From Acidaminococcus massiliensis (GTDB lineage Bacteria > Bacillota > Negativicutes > Acidaminococcales > Acidaminococcaceae), in contig NZ_LT608315.1 of NCBI RefSeq assembly GCF_900095825.1, forward strand, positions 983,873 through 1,047,872: DNA of 64,000 nt. Reading direction: 5' to 3'. Numbering within the stretch: position 1 is the first letter of the stretch; each line of letters starts with the position of its first letter. The notes under the pieces were generated by a model, which did not search any database, was not told the DNA's origin, and was given only the letters and a program-made list of their open reading frames with translations. Positions 25,047 to 34,410 of the stretch are shown here, one piece after another. Both the position numbers and the translations under genes were made by a program.

Positions 25047-27455
25047 ATGGAAGCAGACTTTGCAAAGAAAATCCAGCAGAAAAGGATCCAACACAGGGTA
25101 TCTGTAGAAAGAGTCGTAAAAGGAGGGAATGTCTTCTTGGCGGCGGCTGTCCTGGCGACGGGTATGGCCGGTACGGCCATGGCGGCAGAAAAAGATATTG
25201 TGGAGAAAGGTGCCCAGCCCATTGCTTACGATATCAGCCCGGCCAACGACGGGACCAATATCGCCATCGGCAAGAACGCCAAAGTCTTTATCGGCGGCGG
25301 GACCCAGGAATCTATGCTTTCCTTCGGAGAAAAAGTCCATCAAGGTTTCCTTAGCATGCACATCCATGATAACGATCATGCAAAAAAGAATCTGCCGGAA
25401 GCCATTGCCATAGGGACGAATTCTTATGCCCGCACAGGAGCTATTGAAATCGGCGCCCATACCTTGGAAGTAAACAAGATTGCCATCGGTGATACCACGG
25501 CTGACCAATTGCGGCAGTTTGGAGTAGCGTCTACCACGCTGGGCAGCAATTCCTATGCGGGCGGTGGTTTTGCTACGACCATCGGCAGCTATAATGTGCA
25601 GAGCAGTCAGTATGAAGCAAAAAATAGCAGTGATACCTTGCGCAACGCAACGAAAAATGCGTTTGCCACGGTTATCGGTACCTTCAATTCCAATGAATCC
25701 ATGACAGGAAGCAGCAGCAGCGGTATCGCTAATATGATTGCAGGTACTGCCAATAAAGTGACGAACAGCAATGGTGCCATCGTCATGGGTGCAGGAAATA
25801 GTGTCAAAGGCTCCAACAGTTATTTTGATGCTTCTGCATACAGTAAGCATTTTGATTCCGTCACAGAAATGCAGAAAACTTTGATGGATGGGGTTGCTAA
25901 AAGCGCAGGCGGTGCCACCTTGGTCATCGGCGGTGCCAACCAGGCAGAAAATACGTCCCATTCGCAGATCATGGGCGTCGGCAACAAGATGAAATCTACG
26001 ACTTTCAAGAAAATAGAGTTTAACTACCTGGATGGGTTCAACAGTTCCATTACCGATGCCAGCCATGTAAAGGTACTGGGCCAAAACGTCACCATCAGCA
26101 AAGGGGCTGATTCCAATACGGTGATCGGCGATTATCGTACCGTGGCAGAAGACCAGACCAATAACGTAATCGTAGGCAATGGAGAGGAAAAAACGCCGCT
26201 GACGACTTCCCATAAAGAAACGGTCATCCTGGGTTTCAACGCCAATGCCTCTTTTGACGGCAGTGTGGCTCTTGGTGCCGGTTCCCTTGCCGACACGAAG
26301 GCAGGGATTTTTGGCTGGGACCCTGGGACGCAGCAGGCAAGCACCCTGGATTCTTCTGTCTGGAAATCTTCCTGGGCGGCCGTCTCCGTAGGGGACAGCA
26401 CCCATACCCGGCAGATCACCCGAGTGGCTGCAGGTTATGCGGATACGGATGCGGTGAACGTGGCACAGCTGAAAGCTGCCATGGAAAATGCGGCTCCCAA
26501 ATTGGAACTGCTGGCAGGGGACGGCATCAAAATCGAAAAAGATTCTGCAGGCAAGCGCTATACCATCAGTGCCAATCTGACTGGGGGAGAAACGGCGACC
26601 GACAGCACAAAAGTGGAACCCAAGACAGAAGGTACGGGCTCTGGATCCGGCGATTCCCAGGAAACAGTCCCGGGGAACGGGAAACCCTTGGAAATCTTGG
26701 CAGAAACCAAGGCCACCAATTTTGCCGCCGATGAGGGGTCTGCAGCGGTCAAACCTTCGGAAACCCTGCATGTCGCAGGAGATGGGAAGAACCTGTCAAC
26801 CAAAGTGGAAGGGAATACCCTTTCTGTAAATCTGAAAAAAGACCTTGCCGTGGACAGCGTAACCGCAGGGGGAACGAAACTTTCCTCTGATGGGGTAACC
26901 ATTGCCGGCGGTCCTTCTATGACAAAGGATGGGCTGGATGCCGGCAGTAAAAAAATCACCAATGTAGCAGCGGGAACGGAAGAGACGGATGGAGTGAACT
27001 ATGGGCAGCTGAAAGGCGTGGAAAACAGGGTGGAAGAAAATACCCGGAACATCAACCAGGTCAACGGCCGGATCTCCAACCTGGACAGCCGTCTGAACAA
27101 AGTGGGGGCCGGGGCCGCAGCTCTGGCAGCACTCCATCCCCAGGATTTCAATCCCGATGACAAATGGGACTTCGCCCTGGGCTTCGGCAACTACCGGGAT
27201 GCCAATGCCATGGCTGTAGGGGCCTTCTACCGCCCAGATGCCCGGACCATGTTCAGTGTGGCCGGGAACTTCGGCAATGGAGAAAATATGGTCAATGCAG
27301 GGATCAGCGTGAAACTGGGGAAAAACAGCCCCTATGCGGGTATGGACCGGCAGGCCATGATCCATCGTCTGGCCAGCCAGGACCGGGAACTGGAGGCACA
27401 GAACCAGCGGATCGCCAAGCTGGAACAATTGGTGGCACAGCTGATGGCGAAGTAA
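25047..27455 (+). CDS. trimeric autotransporter adhesin (YadA-like)
   Basis: An 802-aa surface protein. Residues 1-47 are a long signal peptide (basic start, then VFLAAAVLATGMAGTAMAA). The passenger shows YadA-head-type units such as IAIGTNSYARTGAIEIGAHT and GATLVIGGANQAENTSH, a first neck motif VAAGYADTDAVNVAQLKAAM (about 470), a stalk with Gly/Ser/Thr-rich linkers, a second neck ITNVAAGTEETDGVNYGQLKGVE (about 650), a coiled coil and a membrane anchor (WDFALGFGNYRDANAMAVGAFYRPD ... NAGISVKLGK). Unusually, about 45 residues follow the barrel, including a heptad-like helix. Three chains would form one outer-membrane barrel. Adhesion is inferred from family. Confidence 0.92.
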   Translation: MEADFAKKIQQKRIQHRVSVERVVKGGNVFLAAAVLATGMAGTAMAAEKDIVEKGAQPIAYDISPANDGTNIAIGKNAKVFIGGGTQESMLSFGEKVHQGFLSMHIHDNDHAKKNLPEAIAIGTNSYARTGAIEIGAHTLEVNKIAIGDTTADQLRQFGVASTTLGSNSYAGGGFATTIGSYNVQSSQYEAKNSSDTLRNATKNAFATVIGTFNSNESMTGSSSSGIANMIAGTANKVTNSNGAIVMGAGNSVKGSNSYFDASAYSKHFDSVTEMQKTLMDGVAKSAGGATLVIGGANQAENTSHSQIMGVGNKMKSTTFKKIEFNYLDGFNSSITDASHVKVLGQNVTISKGADSNTVIGDYRTVAEDQTNNVIVGNGEEKTPLTTSHKETVILGFNANASFDGSVALGAGSLADTKAGIFGWDPGTQQASTLDSSVWKSSWAAVSVGDSTHTRQITRVAAGYADTDAVNVAQLKAAMENAAPKLELLAGDGIKIEKDSAGKRYTISANLTGGETATDSTKVEPKTEGTGSGSGDSQETVPGNGKPLEILAETKATNFAADEGSAAVKPSETLHVAGDGKNLSTKVEGNTLSVNLKKDLAVDSVTAGGTKLSSDGVTIAGGPSMTKDGLDAGSKKITNVAAGTEETDGVNYGQLKGVENRVEENTRNINQVNGRISNLDSRLNKVGAGAAALAALHPQDFNPDDKWDFALGFGNYRDANAMAVGAFYRPDARTMFSVAGNFGNGENMVNAGISVKLGKNSPYAGMDRQAMIHRLASQDRELEAQNQRIAKLEQLVAQLMAK

Positions 27456-27472
27456 GAGAATACAGGACGAAA

Positions 27473-27514
27473 GAGAAGGGGCTGCTGCACGTTGCGTACA
27501 ACAGCCCCTCTTTT
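27473..27514. terminator. terminator, hairpin family A
   Basis: GAGAAGGGGCTGCTGCAC pairs imperfectly with the complement ending in CCCCTCTTTT. It serves the autotransporter and the convergent LysR gene. Confidence 0.75.
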
Positions 27515-27517
27515 GAG

Positions 27518-28444
27518 CTATAGAGCTTCCCGACTGGAGAGCAGTGACGGGTCCTGCTGCCCCTGCCGGGGCCACCTCTTTTCCACAAATGCCAAAAACT
27601 GCTTCAGCACCGGGAACTGCTCCGGATCCCGGTTCCAGACAAAATTCACGTGGCCGGTGGCAATCTGCTTCACGGGAATGGCCACCAAGTTCTTTTCGTC
27701 CTGGGCGAATTCTTCAGAAAGGAAGCCCACAGCCGCCTTGTGCCGGATGTATTCCAAGATGGTGAATACCTGGGTGGTCTGGTGGAGGATGCGGGGATGG
27801 ATCTGGCAGGCGGCAAAGAGGCGGCGCAGATAGCGGGTCTGGCCGAATTGGTCGGTAAACAGTACCAGAGGTTCGTCTTCCAGGTCTTCCAGGTCCACTT
27901 CAGAGCGGCGGGCCAAGGGATGGTCCTTATGGACAAAGAGCATGAGCCGGCTGTCTTTCAGTACGCAGCAGGAGTAGGGGGCTTCCGGCAGATGATTGGT
28001 GACACACAGGGCCAGATCGATTTCTTTCTGGTCCAGGAGAGAATAGAGGGTGGGACCTGTGGCTTCCGTAGTCAACAGGCGGAGCTGAGGCCAGGCTTCC
28101 TGGAGCTCCCGATGGAGGGCGGGGAAAATGGTATTCCCGCACATGGGGACCAGGCCGATCCGCAGCAGGGACTCTCCAGAACCCAAAGAGCGGGCTGTAT
28201 ATTCCAACTGTTCGTACTGGTCCTGGAATTTCAAGGCTTGTTCCAAGAAAACCCGTCCGGCAGAAGTGAGGGTCAGGGCGTTGTGTTTCCGCTCCCAGAG
28301 CGGTGCGCCGCATTGCCCCTCCAGCTCCCGGATGGCCTTGCTGAGACCGGGCTGGGTGAGATGCAGCTCTGCGGCAGCTTTGGTGAAATTCTGGTACCGG
28401 CAGGCGGTGATGAAATAACGGATCTGTTCCGGCGTAATGGACAT
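27518..28444 (-). CDS. LysR-family regulator, probably of the D-malate dehydrogenase gene
   Basis: A 308-aa LysR protein: helix-turn-helix YFITACRYQNFTKAAAELHLTQPGLSKAIRELE in the first 45 residues, a linker helix, then the effector domain (LRIGLVPMCGNTIFPALHRELQEAWPQLRLLTTEA ... IDLALCVTNHLP). Length is full. It is divergent from the dehydrogenase gene at 28604, and a 15-bp palindrome of LysR type lies between them, so it most probably senses the substrate of that enzyme and activates it, as DmlR does for DmlA. The effector itself cannot be read from sequence. Confidence 0.9.
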   Translation of the reverse strand: MSITPEQIRYFITACRYQNFTKAAAELHLTQPGLSKAIRELEGQCGAPLWERKHNALTLTSAGRVFLEQALKFQDQYEQLEYTARSLGSGESLLRIGLVPMCGNTIFPALHRELQEAWPQLRLLTTEATGPTLYSLLDQKEIDLALCVTNHLPEAPYSCCVLKDSRLMLFVHKDHPLARRSEVDLEDLEDEPLVLFTDQFGQTRYLRRLFAACQIHPRILHQTTQVFTILEYIRHKAAVGFLSEEFAQDEKNLVAIPVKQIATGHVNFVWNRDPEQFPVLKQFLAFVEKRWPRQGQQDPSLLSSREAL

Positions 28445-28475
28445 GGGAATCCCCTCCTGGGATTTTGAGATTTTC

Positions 28476-28539
28476 CAAACTTTAAGTTTGTCTTCCTGAA
28501 AGACAGAATGTTCACAAAAGATGATTTCTGTATTATAGT
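28476..28539 (+). promoter_or_regulatory. LysR operator and dehydrogenase promoter
   Basis: A perfect palindrome CAAACTT-T-AAGTTTG (28476-28490) precedes TTCACA (28511-28516) and TATAGT (28534-28539; 17-base spacer). This is a standard LysR activation layout. Confidence 0.65.
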
Positions 28540-28603
28540 AATATCATGAAAGAGGAATCACGTCCATACTTATTGGAAAGTCAGTGGAAAGAAGGGACAG
28601 TGT

Positions 28604-29674
28604 ATGGAAAAGAAAATCTACAAGATTGCGGTGATCGCTGGGGACGGGATCGGCCCAGAAGTACTGGCAGAAGGCATCAAGGTGCTGAACCGGACAGCGG
28701 AGCTGGATGGGTCTTTTGCCTTTGATTTCACCTATTTTCCCTGGGGCTGTGAATATTATCTGAAGAACGGGGAAATGATGCCGGAAGACGGCATTGAACA
28801 ATTGTCCCATTTTGATGCCATTTACCTGGGTGCAGTGGGCTATCCTGGGGTTCCTGACCATATTTCCCTCCGGGGACTTTTGATCAAGATCCGCAAGAGC
28901 TTCGATCAGTATGTGAACCTGCGGCCGGTGAAGCTGCTGAAAGGGGCTCCCTGCCCCCTGGCCGGTGTGAAGCGGGAAGACATCGACATGGTGTTCGTCC
29001 GGGAAAACAGTGAAGGGGAATATGCCGGCGCCGGTGCCTGGCTGTACAAGGACACCCCGCGGGAAGTGGTGATCCAGGACAGCGTGTTCTCTCGGTTCGG
29101 GACGGAACGGATCATCCGGTATGCCTATGACCTGGCCCGGAAGGAACACAGATCCCTCACCAGCATCTCCAAAGGGAATGCCTTGAACTATTCCATGGTG
29201 TTCTGGGATGAGATCTTCAAAGAAGTGGGGAAAGAATATTCCGATGTAGAAACCCATTCCTACTTGGTGGATGCGGCCAGCATGTTCATGGTGAAGGATC
29301 CCAAACGGTATGGGATCATCGTCTGCTCCAACTTGTTCGGGGATATCCTGACGGATCTGGGGGCGGCCATTTCCGGCGGCATGGGCCTGGCGGCTGGCGC
29401 CAACCTGAACCCGGAACGGAAGTATCCGTCCATGTTCGAACCCATCCATGGCAGTGCGCCGGATATTGCCGGCCAGGGCAAGGCCAATCCCCTGGCATCC
29501 ATCTGGTCCGCCAGCCAGATGCTGGATTTCTTCGGGCACAAGGACTGGGGCAAGAAACTCATCGACATCATCGAGACCATGATGGTGGAGAAAAAGGTCC
29601 TGACGCCGGATATGGGCGGCACCGCCACCACCAAAGAAGTGGGGGACGAAGCCGTACGGCTGTTGGAAAAATAA
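28604..29674 (+). CDS. dmlA: D-malate/tartrate dehydrogenase (decarboxylating)
   Basis: A 356-aa member of the isocitrate/isopropylmalate dehydrogenase family. Visible are IAVIAGDGIGPEV at the start, LRGLLIKIRKSFDQYVNLRPVKLL, FVRENSEGEYAG, the catalytic Lys in SISKGNALNYSMVFWDE, the metal-binding DAASMFMVKDP and SNLFGDILTDLGAAISGG, and NAD-binding FEPIHGSAPDIAGQGKANP. The RENSEGEYAG and SLRGL segments fit the TtuC/DmlA branch rather than LeuB. It would convert D-malate to pyruvate, CO2 and NADH; tartrate and isopropylmalate are alternatives. The divergent LysR gene supports an inducible catabolic role. Confidence 0.88.
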   Translation: MEKKIYKIAVIAGDGIGPEVLAEGIKVLNRTAELDGSFAFDFTYFPWGCEYYLKNGEMMPEDGIEQLSHFDAIYLGAVGYPGVPDHISLRGLLIKIRKSFDQYVNLRPVKLLKGAPCPLAGVKREDIDMVFVRENSEGEYAGAGAWLYKDTPREVVIQDSVFSRFGTERIIRYAYDLARKEHRSLTSISKGNALNYSMVFWDEIFKEVGKEYSDVETHSYLVDAASMFMVKDPKRYGIIVCSNLFGDILTDLGAAISGGMGLAAGANLNPERKYPSMFEPIHGSAPDIAGQGKANPLASIWSASQMLDFFGHKDWGKKLIDIIETMMVEKKVLTPDMGGTATTKEVGDEAVRLLEK

Positions 29675-29713
29675 CAAAAGAGCTGCCGCATCGCGGCAGC
29701 TCTTTTGTTATTT
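29669..29713. terminator. bidirectional terminator between dmlA and the PLP enzyme gene
   Basis: A perfect 21-bp stem with a 3-base loop that overlaps both stop codons and has A and T runs on both sides. Confidence 0.92.
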
Positions 29714-30847
29714 ACATTGATCGAAGGCCTGGGCCAGGTCGTCCCGCAAGTCTTCTTTGTCTTCCAGGCCTACGGAGAACCGGAGCAGGGTGTGGGTGAT
29801 GCCCTTTTCTTCCGCTTCTTCCGGGGTCAGGTCCGCATGGGTCTGGGTGATGGGATAGGTGAGCAGGCTTTCGGTGCCTCCCAGGCTTTCCGCGAATTGG
29901 ATCAGCTGGATCTTTCCCAGGATGGTCTTGGCGGCTTCCGGCGATTTCACATAGAAAGAAATCATCCCCCCGAAGCCGCTGGCCTGTTTCTTCTGGATGG
30001 CATAGCCCGGATGACCGGGCAGGCCGGGATAGAGGACCTTTTCCACCAGGGGCTGGGTTTCCAGCCACTGGGCCAGGTACAGGGCATTTTCCTGATGCTG
30101 TTTCATCCGCACCGGCAGGGTCTTCAGGCTCCGGAGCATGAGCCAGGAATCAAAGACGCTGAGCACGGCCCCTGTGGTCTTGTAGATGGTCCGCAGCCGG
30201 GCGGCCGTATCCTGTTCCCGGCTGATCACAAAACCGGCCAGCAAGTCATTGTGTCCGGCCAGGTACTTGGTGCCGCTGTGGAGCACGATGTCCGCCCCCA
30301 GCGTCAGGGGACGCTGGAAATAGGGGGAGAGGAAGGTGTTGTCCACGATCACCAGGAGCCCGTGTTTGTGGGCCAATTCACTGAGGGCTTCCAGGTCGGT
30401 GATTTCCATGGTGGGGTTGGTGGGCGTTTCCAAGTAGATGGCCTTGGTAGCCGGAGTGATGGCTTTTTCCACGGCTTCCAGATCGCTGGTGTGGACGGCG
30501 GTGAAGGAAAGCCCCAAAGGTTCGTAGGTGGTCCGGAACAGACGGAAGGAACCGCCGTACAGGTCGAAACCGGTGATCAGGTGGTCGCCGGGGGCAAAAA
30601 GCCGCATCACCGCATCGATGGCCGCCATGCCGGAGGAAAAGCACAGAGCATCGGTGCCCCCTTCCAGGGTGGAAAGGACTTTTTCCAGTCTGGCATGGGT
30701 GGGGTTGGATTCCCGGGTATAGGCCCAGCCGGTGGATTCTCCCAAGCCGGGATGGGCGAAGGTGGATGTGAGATACAGAGCAGGGGAAACGGCCCCCGTG
30801 GCATCGTTGGGGCCGCCTCCATGGATACAGGCAGTGGTGAATTTCAT
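29708..30847 (-). CDS. Cys/Met-metabolism PLP enzyme (cystathionine gamma-synthase/lyase type)
   Basis: From ATG 30847 (GGAGGAAAAAATC ahead) the enzyme has 379 residues. It shows the family pattern TACIHGGGPNDATGAVSPALYLTSTF, YTRESNPTHARLEKVLSTLEGG, CFSSGMAAIDAVMRLF, LETPTNPTMEITDL, VDNTFLSPYFQRPL and the PLP lysine in LHSGTKYLAGHNDLL. C-terminal GGTESLLTYPITQTHA and LLRFSVGLEDKEDL are typical. It acts in transsulfuration or sulfur amino-acid breakdown; synthase, gamma-lyase and beta-lyase cannot be separated by eye. It is monocistronic, behind a palindrome at 30866-30879. Confidence 0.9.
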   Translation of the reverse strand: MKFTTACIHGGGPNDATGAVSPALYLTSTFAHPGLGESTGWAYTRESNPTHARLEKVLSTLEGGTDALCFSSGMAAIDAVMRLFAPGDHLITGFDLYGGSFRLFRTTYEPLGLSFTAVHTSDLEAVEKAITPATKAIYLETPTNPTMEITDLEALSELAHKHGLLVIVDNTFLSPYFQRPLTLGADIVLHSGTKYLAGHNDLLAGFVISREQDTAARLRTIYKTTGAVLSVFDSWLMLRSLKTLPVRMKQHQENALYLAQWLETQPLVEKVLYPGLPGHPGYAIQKKQASGFGGMISFYVKSPEAAKTILGKIQLIQFAESLGGTESLLTYPITQTHADLTPEEAEEKGITHTLLRFSVGLEDKEDLRDDLAQAFDQCK

Positions 30848-30865
30848 GATTTTTTCCTCCTTGCA

Positions 30866-30879
30866 GGCACGATCGTGCC
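30866..30879 (-). promoter_or_regulatory. 14-bp perfect palindrome in the PLP enzyme leader
   Basis: GGCACGATCGTGCC lies 19 bases upstream of the start codon on the minus strand, downstream of a TTGACA-type promoter (30930-30935 reversed). It may be an operator or a short hairpin over the leader. Confidence 0.4.
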
Positions 30880-31002
30880 GCGAACACATAGTATTTTTAT
30901 AGGAATACATTACTTGTTCCAAGGGAATTTGTCAAGTGCCTGAAAACGGCCTGCAGACAGGGAAAGCGGGGTAAAATGGTTTTCTAAATGAAGGGACTGT
31001 GA

Positions 31003-31008
31003 TATAAT
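31003..31008 (+). promoter_or_regulatory. -10 box of the gatCAB operon
   Basis: TATAAT, 70 bases before gatC; the -35 is weak. Confidence 0.45.
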
Positions 31009-31078
31009 CATTTGGTAAAACTGGTTCCGGCGGGCCCTGATAGCCTGCTGGAATAGATTTTCGATAGGCGGTGAAAAA

Positions 31079-31366
31079 ATGAGCGTTACAGTCAATGATG
31101 TAAAGCATATCGCAAATCTGTGCCGGTTAAATGTTCCGGACGATGAAATGGACAAGTTTGTTGAGCAGTTCAACCAGATTTTGAATTATGCTGAAATCTT
31201 AAAGAAAGTGGATACCCAGGGAATCGAGCCTTCTCCCTATGTGCTTCCCATCAGCAATGTGCTGCGGGAAGATGTCCCTGTGGTGAGCCTGTCCCATGAG
31301 GACGCCATGAAGAATGCACCTGAGGAATATGAAGGCGGCTTCAAAGTTCCCCGGGTGATCGAATAA
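31079..31366 (+). CDS. gatC: Asp/Glu-tRNA amidotransferase subunit C
   Basis: A 95-aa protein with the GatC pattern VNDVKHIANLCRLNVPDDEMDKFVEQFNQILNYAEIL and the ending LSHEDAMKNAPEEYEGGFKVPRVIE. It is a belt that stabilises GatA on GatB. It is first in gatCAB; gatA begins 14 bases later. The ATG at 31079 follows a weak GGTG. Confidence 0.95.
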   Translation: MSVTVNDVKHIANLCRLNVPDDEMDKFVEQFNQILNYAEILKKVDTQGIEPSPYVLPISNVLREDVPVVSLSHEDAMKNAPEEYEGGFKVPRVIE

Positions 31367-31380
31367 GAGGAGGCAGAACA

Positions 31381-32847
31381 GTGGCTTTATACAGAGAAAC
31401 TGCACATGAGCTCCACGACAAGCTGGTCAAAAAGGAAATCAGCTCTGTGGAACTGACCAAAGCGGTCTATGACCGGATCGATGAAGTGGAAGACCAGGTC
31501 AAGGCCTATATCACCCTGGACAAGGAAAATGCTCTGGCCCAGGCAGCCAAGGTGGACAAGATGATCGCTGACGGGGAAACCATCAAACCCCTGGCTGGGA
31601 TCCCTGGTGCCATCAAAGACAACATCAGCGTCAAAGGGGTACGGATGACCTGTGCCTCTAAGATCCTGGAAAACTTCGTGCCGGTGTACGATGCCCATGT
31701 CATCGAAAACCTGCGGAAAGACGAGACCATTTTCCTGGGCAAGACCAACATGGATGAATTCGCCATGGGGTCCACCACGGAAACCTCTCATTTCCAGATT
31801 ACCCACAATCCCTGGGATCTGTCCCGGGTGCCCGGCGGTTCTTCCGGCGGCAGCGCAGCCAGCATTGCAGCCGGGGAAGCCATCTGGTCCCTGGGTTCTG
31901 ATACCGGCGGTTCCATCCGGCAGCCGGCTTTCTTCAACGGCTGCGTAGGGCTGAAACCCACCTACGGCCGGGTTTCTCGGTACGGCTGTGTGGCTTTTGC
32001 TTCTTCCCTGGATCAGATCGGGCCCATTGCCCGGGATGTGACGGATGCGGCCCTGGTGCTGAACACCATCAGCGGCCTGGATGCCCATGATTCCACCTCC
32101 TATGATGCACCGGTCCCTGATTACACCAAGGCCCTGCGCCAAGATGTGAAGGACCTGACCATCGGCCTGCCCAAGGAATACTTCGGGGAAGGCACGGATC
32201 CCAAAGTGGCAGCCCAGATCAAATTGGCCGCCAAGAAGTTCGAAGAACTGGGTGCCCATGTGATCGAGGTCTCCCTGCCCCACACGGAATATGCCGTGAT
32301 TACCTATTACATCATCGCTCCGGCAGAAGCTTCTGCCAACCTGGGCCGTTTCGACGGTGTCCGGTACGGCTTCCGGGAAATGGCTGCAGAAAGTGCTCCG
32401 GAAATGATGCGCAAGACCCGTACGGAAGGCTTCGGCAAGGAAGTCCGCCGCCGGATCATGCTGGGGACCTATGTGCTGAGCTCCGGCTACTATGATGCTT
32501 ATTATAACAAGGCCATGCAGGTCCGGACTCTGATCCGCCAGGACTTTGCGGAAGCTTTCAAGAAATGCGATCTCCTGCTGACTCCTACCTCCCCGGTGGT
32601 GGCCTATCCTCTGGATGCCAAGATGGATCCTCTGACCGTCTACATGCTGGACGTGACCACCATTCCTGTGAACATGGCCGGTCTGCCCGGTATCTCCATT
32701 CCCTGTGGCTTTGTAGACAACATGCCGGTGGGGGCACAGCTCATCGGCAAGCCCCTGGGCGAAGAAACCCTGCTGCGGGCAGCTTATACCTTTGAACAGG
32801 CTACGGATTTCCATAAAGCCGTGGCACCTCTGGGAGGTTTGAAATAA
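31381..32847 (+). CDS. gatA: Glu-tRNA(Gln) amidotransferase subunit A
   Basis: The 488-aa amidase subunit releases ammonia from glutamine. The Lys-Ser-Ser catalytic triad is visible: Lys in [12 protein letters not shown], then [16 protein letters not shown] and [30 protein letters not shown] with the cis-Ser and nucleophilic Ser. Translation starts at GTG 31381 behind AGAGGAGG. Its stop overlaps the ATG of gatB by one base, so translation is coupled. The complex turns Glu-tRNA(Gln), made by a relaxed GluRS, into Gln-tRNA. Confidence 0.97.
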   Translation: MALYRETAHELHDKLVKKEISSVELTKAVYDRIDEVEDQVKAYITLDKENALAQAAKVDKMIADGETIKPLAGIPGAIKDNISVKGVRMTCASKILENFVPVYDAHVIENLRKDETIFLGKTNMDEFAMGSTTETSHFQITHNPWDLSRVPGGSSGGSAASIAAGEAIWSLGSDTGGSIRQPAFFNGCVGLKPTYGRVSRYGCVAFASSLDQIGPIARDVTDAALVLNTISGLDAHDSTSYDAPVPDYTKALRQDVKDLTIGLPKEYFGEGTDPKVAAQIKLAAKKFEELGAHVIEVSLPHTEYAVITYYIIAPAEASANLGRFDGVRYGFREMAAESAPEMMRKTRTEGFGKEVRRRIMLGTYVLSSGYYDAYYNKAMQVRTLIRQDFAEAFKKCDLLLTPTSPVVAYPLDAKMDPLTVYMLDVTTIPVNMAGLPGISIPCGFVDNMPVGAQLIGKPLGEETLLRAAYTFEQATDFHKAVAPLGGLK

Positions 32848-34295
32848 TGACAGAATATACAACCGTAATTGGTCTGGAAGTCCATGCAGAACTGAAAACC
32901 AAGACCAAGGCTTTCTGCTCCTGCTCTACGGAATTCGGCGGTGCCCCCAACACCCATGTATGCCCGGTGTGCCTGGGCATGCCCGGGGCTCTGCCCGTCA
33001 TCAACAAGCAAATGGTGGAATTTGCCCTGCGGTTTGCCCTGGCCGTCAACTGCGAGATCCAGCGCTACAGCAAGTTCGACCGGAAGAACTACTATTATCC
33101 GGATCTGGCCAAAGCCTACCAGATTTCCCAGTTCTATCAGCCCATCGCCCTGAACGGGCATCTGGACGTGAACGTGGATGGGGAAACCAAACGAATCGGC
33201 ATCACCCGGATCCATATGGAAGAAGATGCCGGGAAATTGGTCCATTCCGGTGCTTCCATCAGCACCTCTGATTTCTCTGCAGTGGACTACAACCGGGCCG
33301 GTGTGCCGCTGATCGAAATCGTATCCGAACCGGATATGCGGTCTGCGGCGGAAGCCCGTGCCTATATGGAAAAACTCCGGGCGTACCTCCAGTACACTGG
33401 GGTCTGCGACGGCAAGATGCAGGAAGGCTCTATGCGCTGTGATGCCAACATTTCCATTATGCCTGTAGGGGCCAAGGAATTCGGCACCCGGGCAGAAATC
33501 AAGAACCTGAACTCCTTCAAGGCCCTGGAAAGAGCCATTGAATATGAAGTGGAACGGCAGAAGGAAATCTTGGAAGACGGGGGCCATGTGGTCCAGGAAA
33601 CCCGTACTTGGGATGATGCCCAGGGCATGACCTTCTCCATGCGTTCTAAGGAAGAAGCCCACGATTACCGGTATTTCCCGGAACCGGATCTGGCACCCAT
33701 CATCATCGAAAAAGAATGGGTGGAAAAGGCCAAGAGCGAACTGCCGGAACTGCCGGATGCCCGGAAGGCCCGTCTCATGGATGAGAAAGGGCTGGATGAC
33801 TATTCTGCAGAACTGATCGTGGCTGACAAGAAGATGGCGGAATACTTCGATGCAGCCGCCAAGGAAACTGACGACGCCAAAGGCGTGGCCAACTGGATCC
33901 TGGGAGATGTATCCGCTTACCTGAACAGCAACAACTGCGGCATCGGGGAATTCCCCGTGTCTCCGGCTCATCTGGGTCAGATGGTGGCCCTGATCAAGAA
34001 AGGTGTGCTGTCCAGCAAACTGGCCAAGAAAGTCTTTGCAGAAATGCTGAAGAAGGATGAAGCTCCGGCAGATCTGGTGAAGAAGCTGGGCCTGGAACAG
34101 GTCAGCGACGAAGGGGCCATCCAAGCTATGGTGGACGAAGCCATCGCCGCCAATCCCCAGTCCGTAGCCGACTACAAAGCCGGCAAGGACAAGGCCATCG
34201 GCTTCCTGGTAGGCCAGGTCATGAAGAAATCCCGGGGCAAAGCCAACCCGGGTATGGTGAACAAGCTGATCATCAAGACCATCAAGGGTGAATAA
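32847..34295 (+). CDS. gatB: Asp/Glu-tRNA amidotransferase subunit B
   Basis: The 482-aa kinase-like subunit phosphorylates the glutamyl group on tRNA and carries a C-terminal YqeY-type tRNA-binding tail. Typical segments are [88 protein letters not shown] and [11 protein letters not shown], followed by [16 protein letters not shown]. The end [24 protein letters not shown] is the tail helix. Length is normal. A terminator follows. Confidence 0.97.
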   Translation: MTEYTTVIGLEVHAELKTKTKAFCSCSTEFGGAPNTHVCPVCLGMPGALPVINKQMVEFALRFALAVNCEIQRYSKFDRKNYYYPDLAKAYQISQFYQPIALNGHLDVNVDGETKRIGITRIHMEEDAGKLVHSGASISTSDFSAVDYNRAGVPLIEIVSEPDMRSAAEARAYMEKLRAYLQYTGVCDGKMQEGSMRCDANISIMPVGAKEFGTRAEIKNLNSFKALERAIEYEVERQKEILEDGGHVVQETRTWDDAQGMTFSMRSKEEAHDYRYFPEPDLAPIIIEKEWVEKAKSELPELPDARKARLMDEKGLDDYSAELIVADKKMAEYFDAAAKETDDAKGVANWILGDVSAYLNSNNCGIGEFPVSPAHLGQMVALIKKGVLSSKLAKKVFAEMLKKDEAPADLVKKLGLEQVSDEGAIQAMVDEAIAANPQSVADYKAGKDKAIGFLVGQVMKKSRGKANPGMVNKLIIKTIKGE

Positions 34296-34301
34296 AAAAG
34301 A

Positions 34302-34329
34302 GCTGGTGCTCAGGCACCAGCCTTTTTTT
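34302..34329 (+). terminator. terminator of gatCAB
   Basis: GCTGGTGC/GCACCAGC hairpin with a TTTTTTT tail. Confidence 0.88.
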
Positions 34330-34410
34330 GTGCCAAAAACTTCACAGCTTTGTGCTTTCTTTTTCATAGGCGCCTGTTATGATGGGCGTACGAAAAAGGA
34401 GGGGAGCAGG

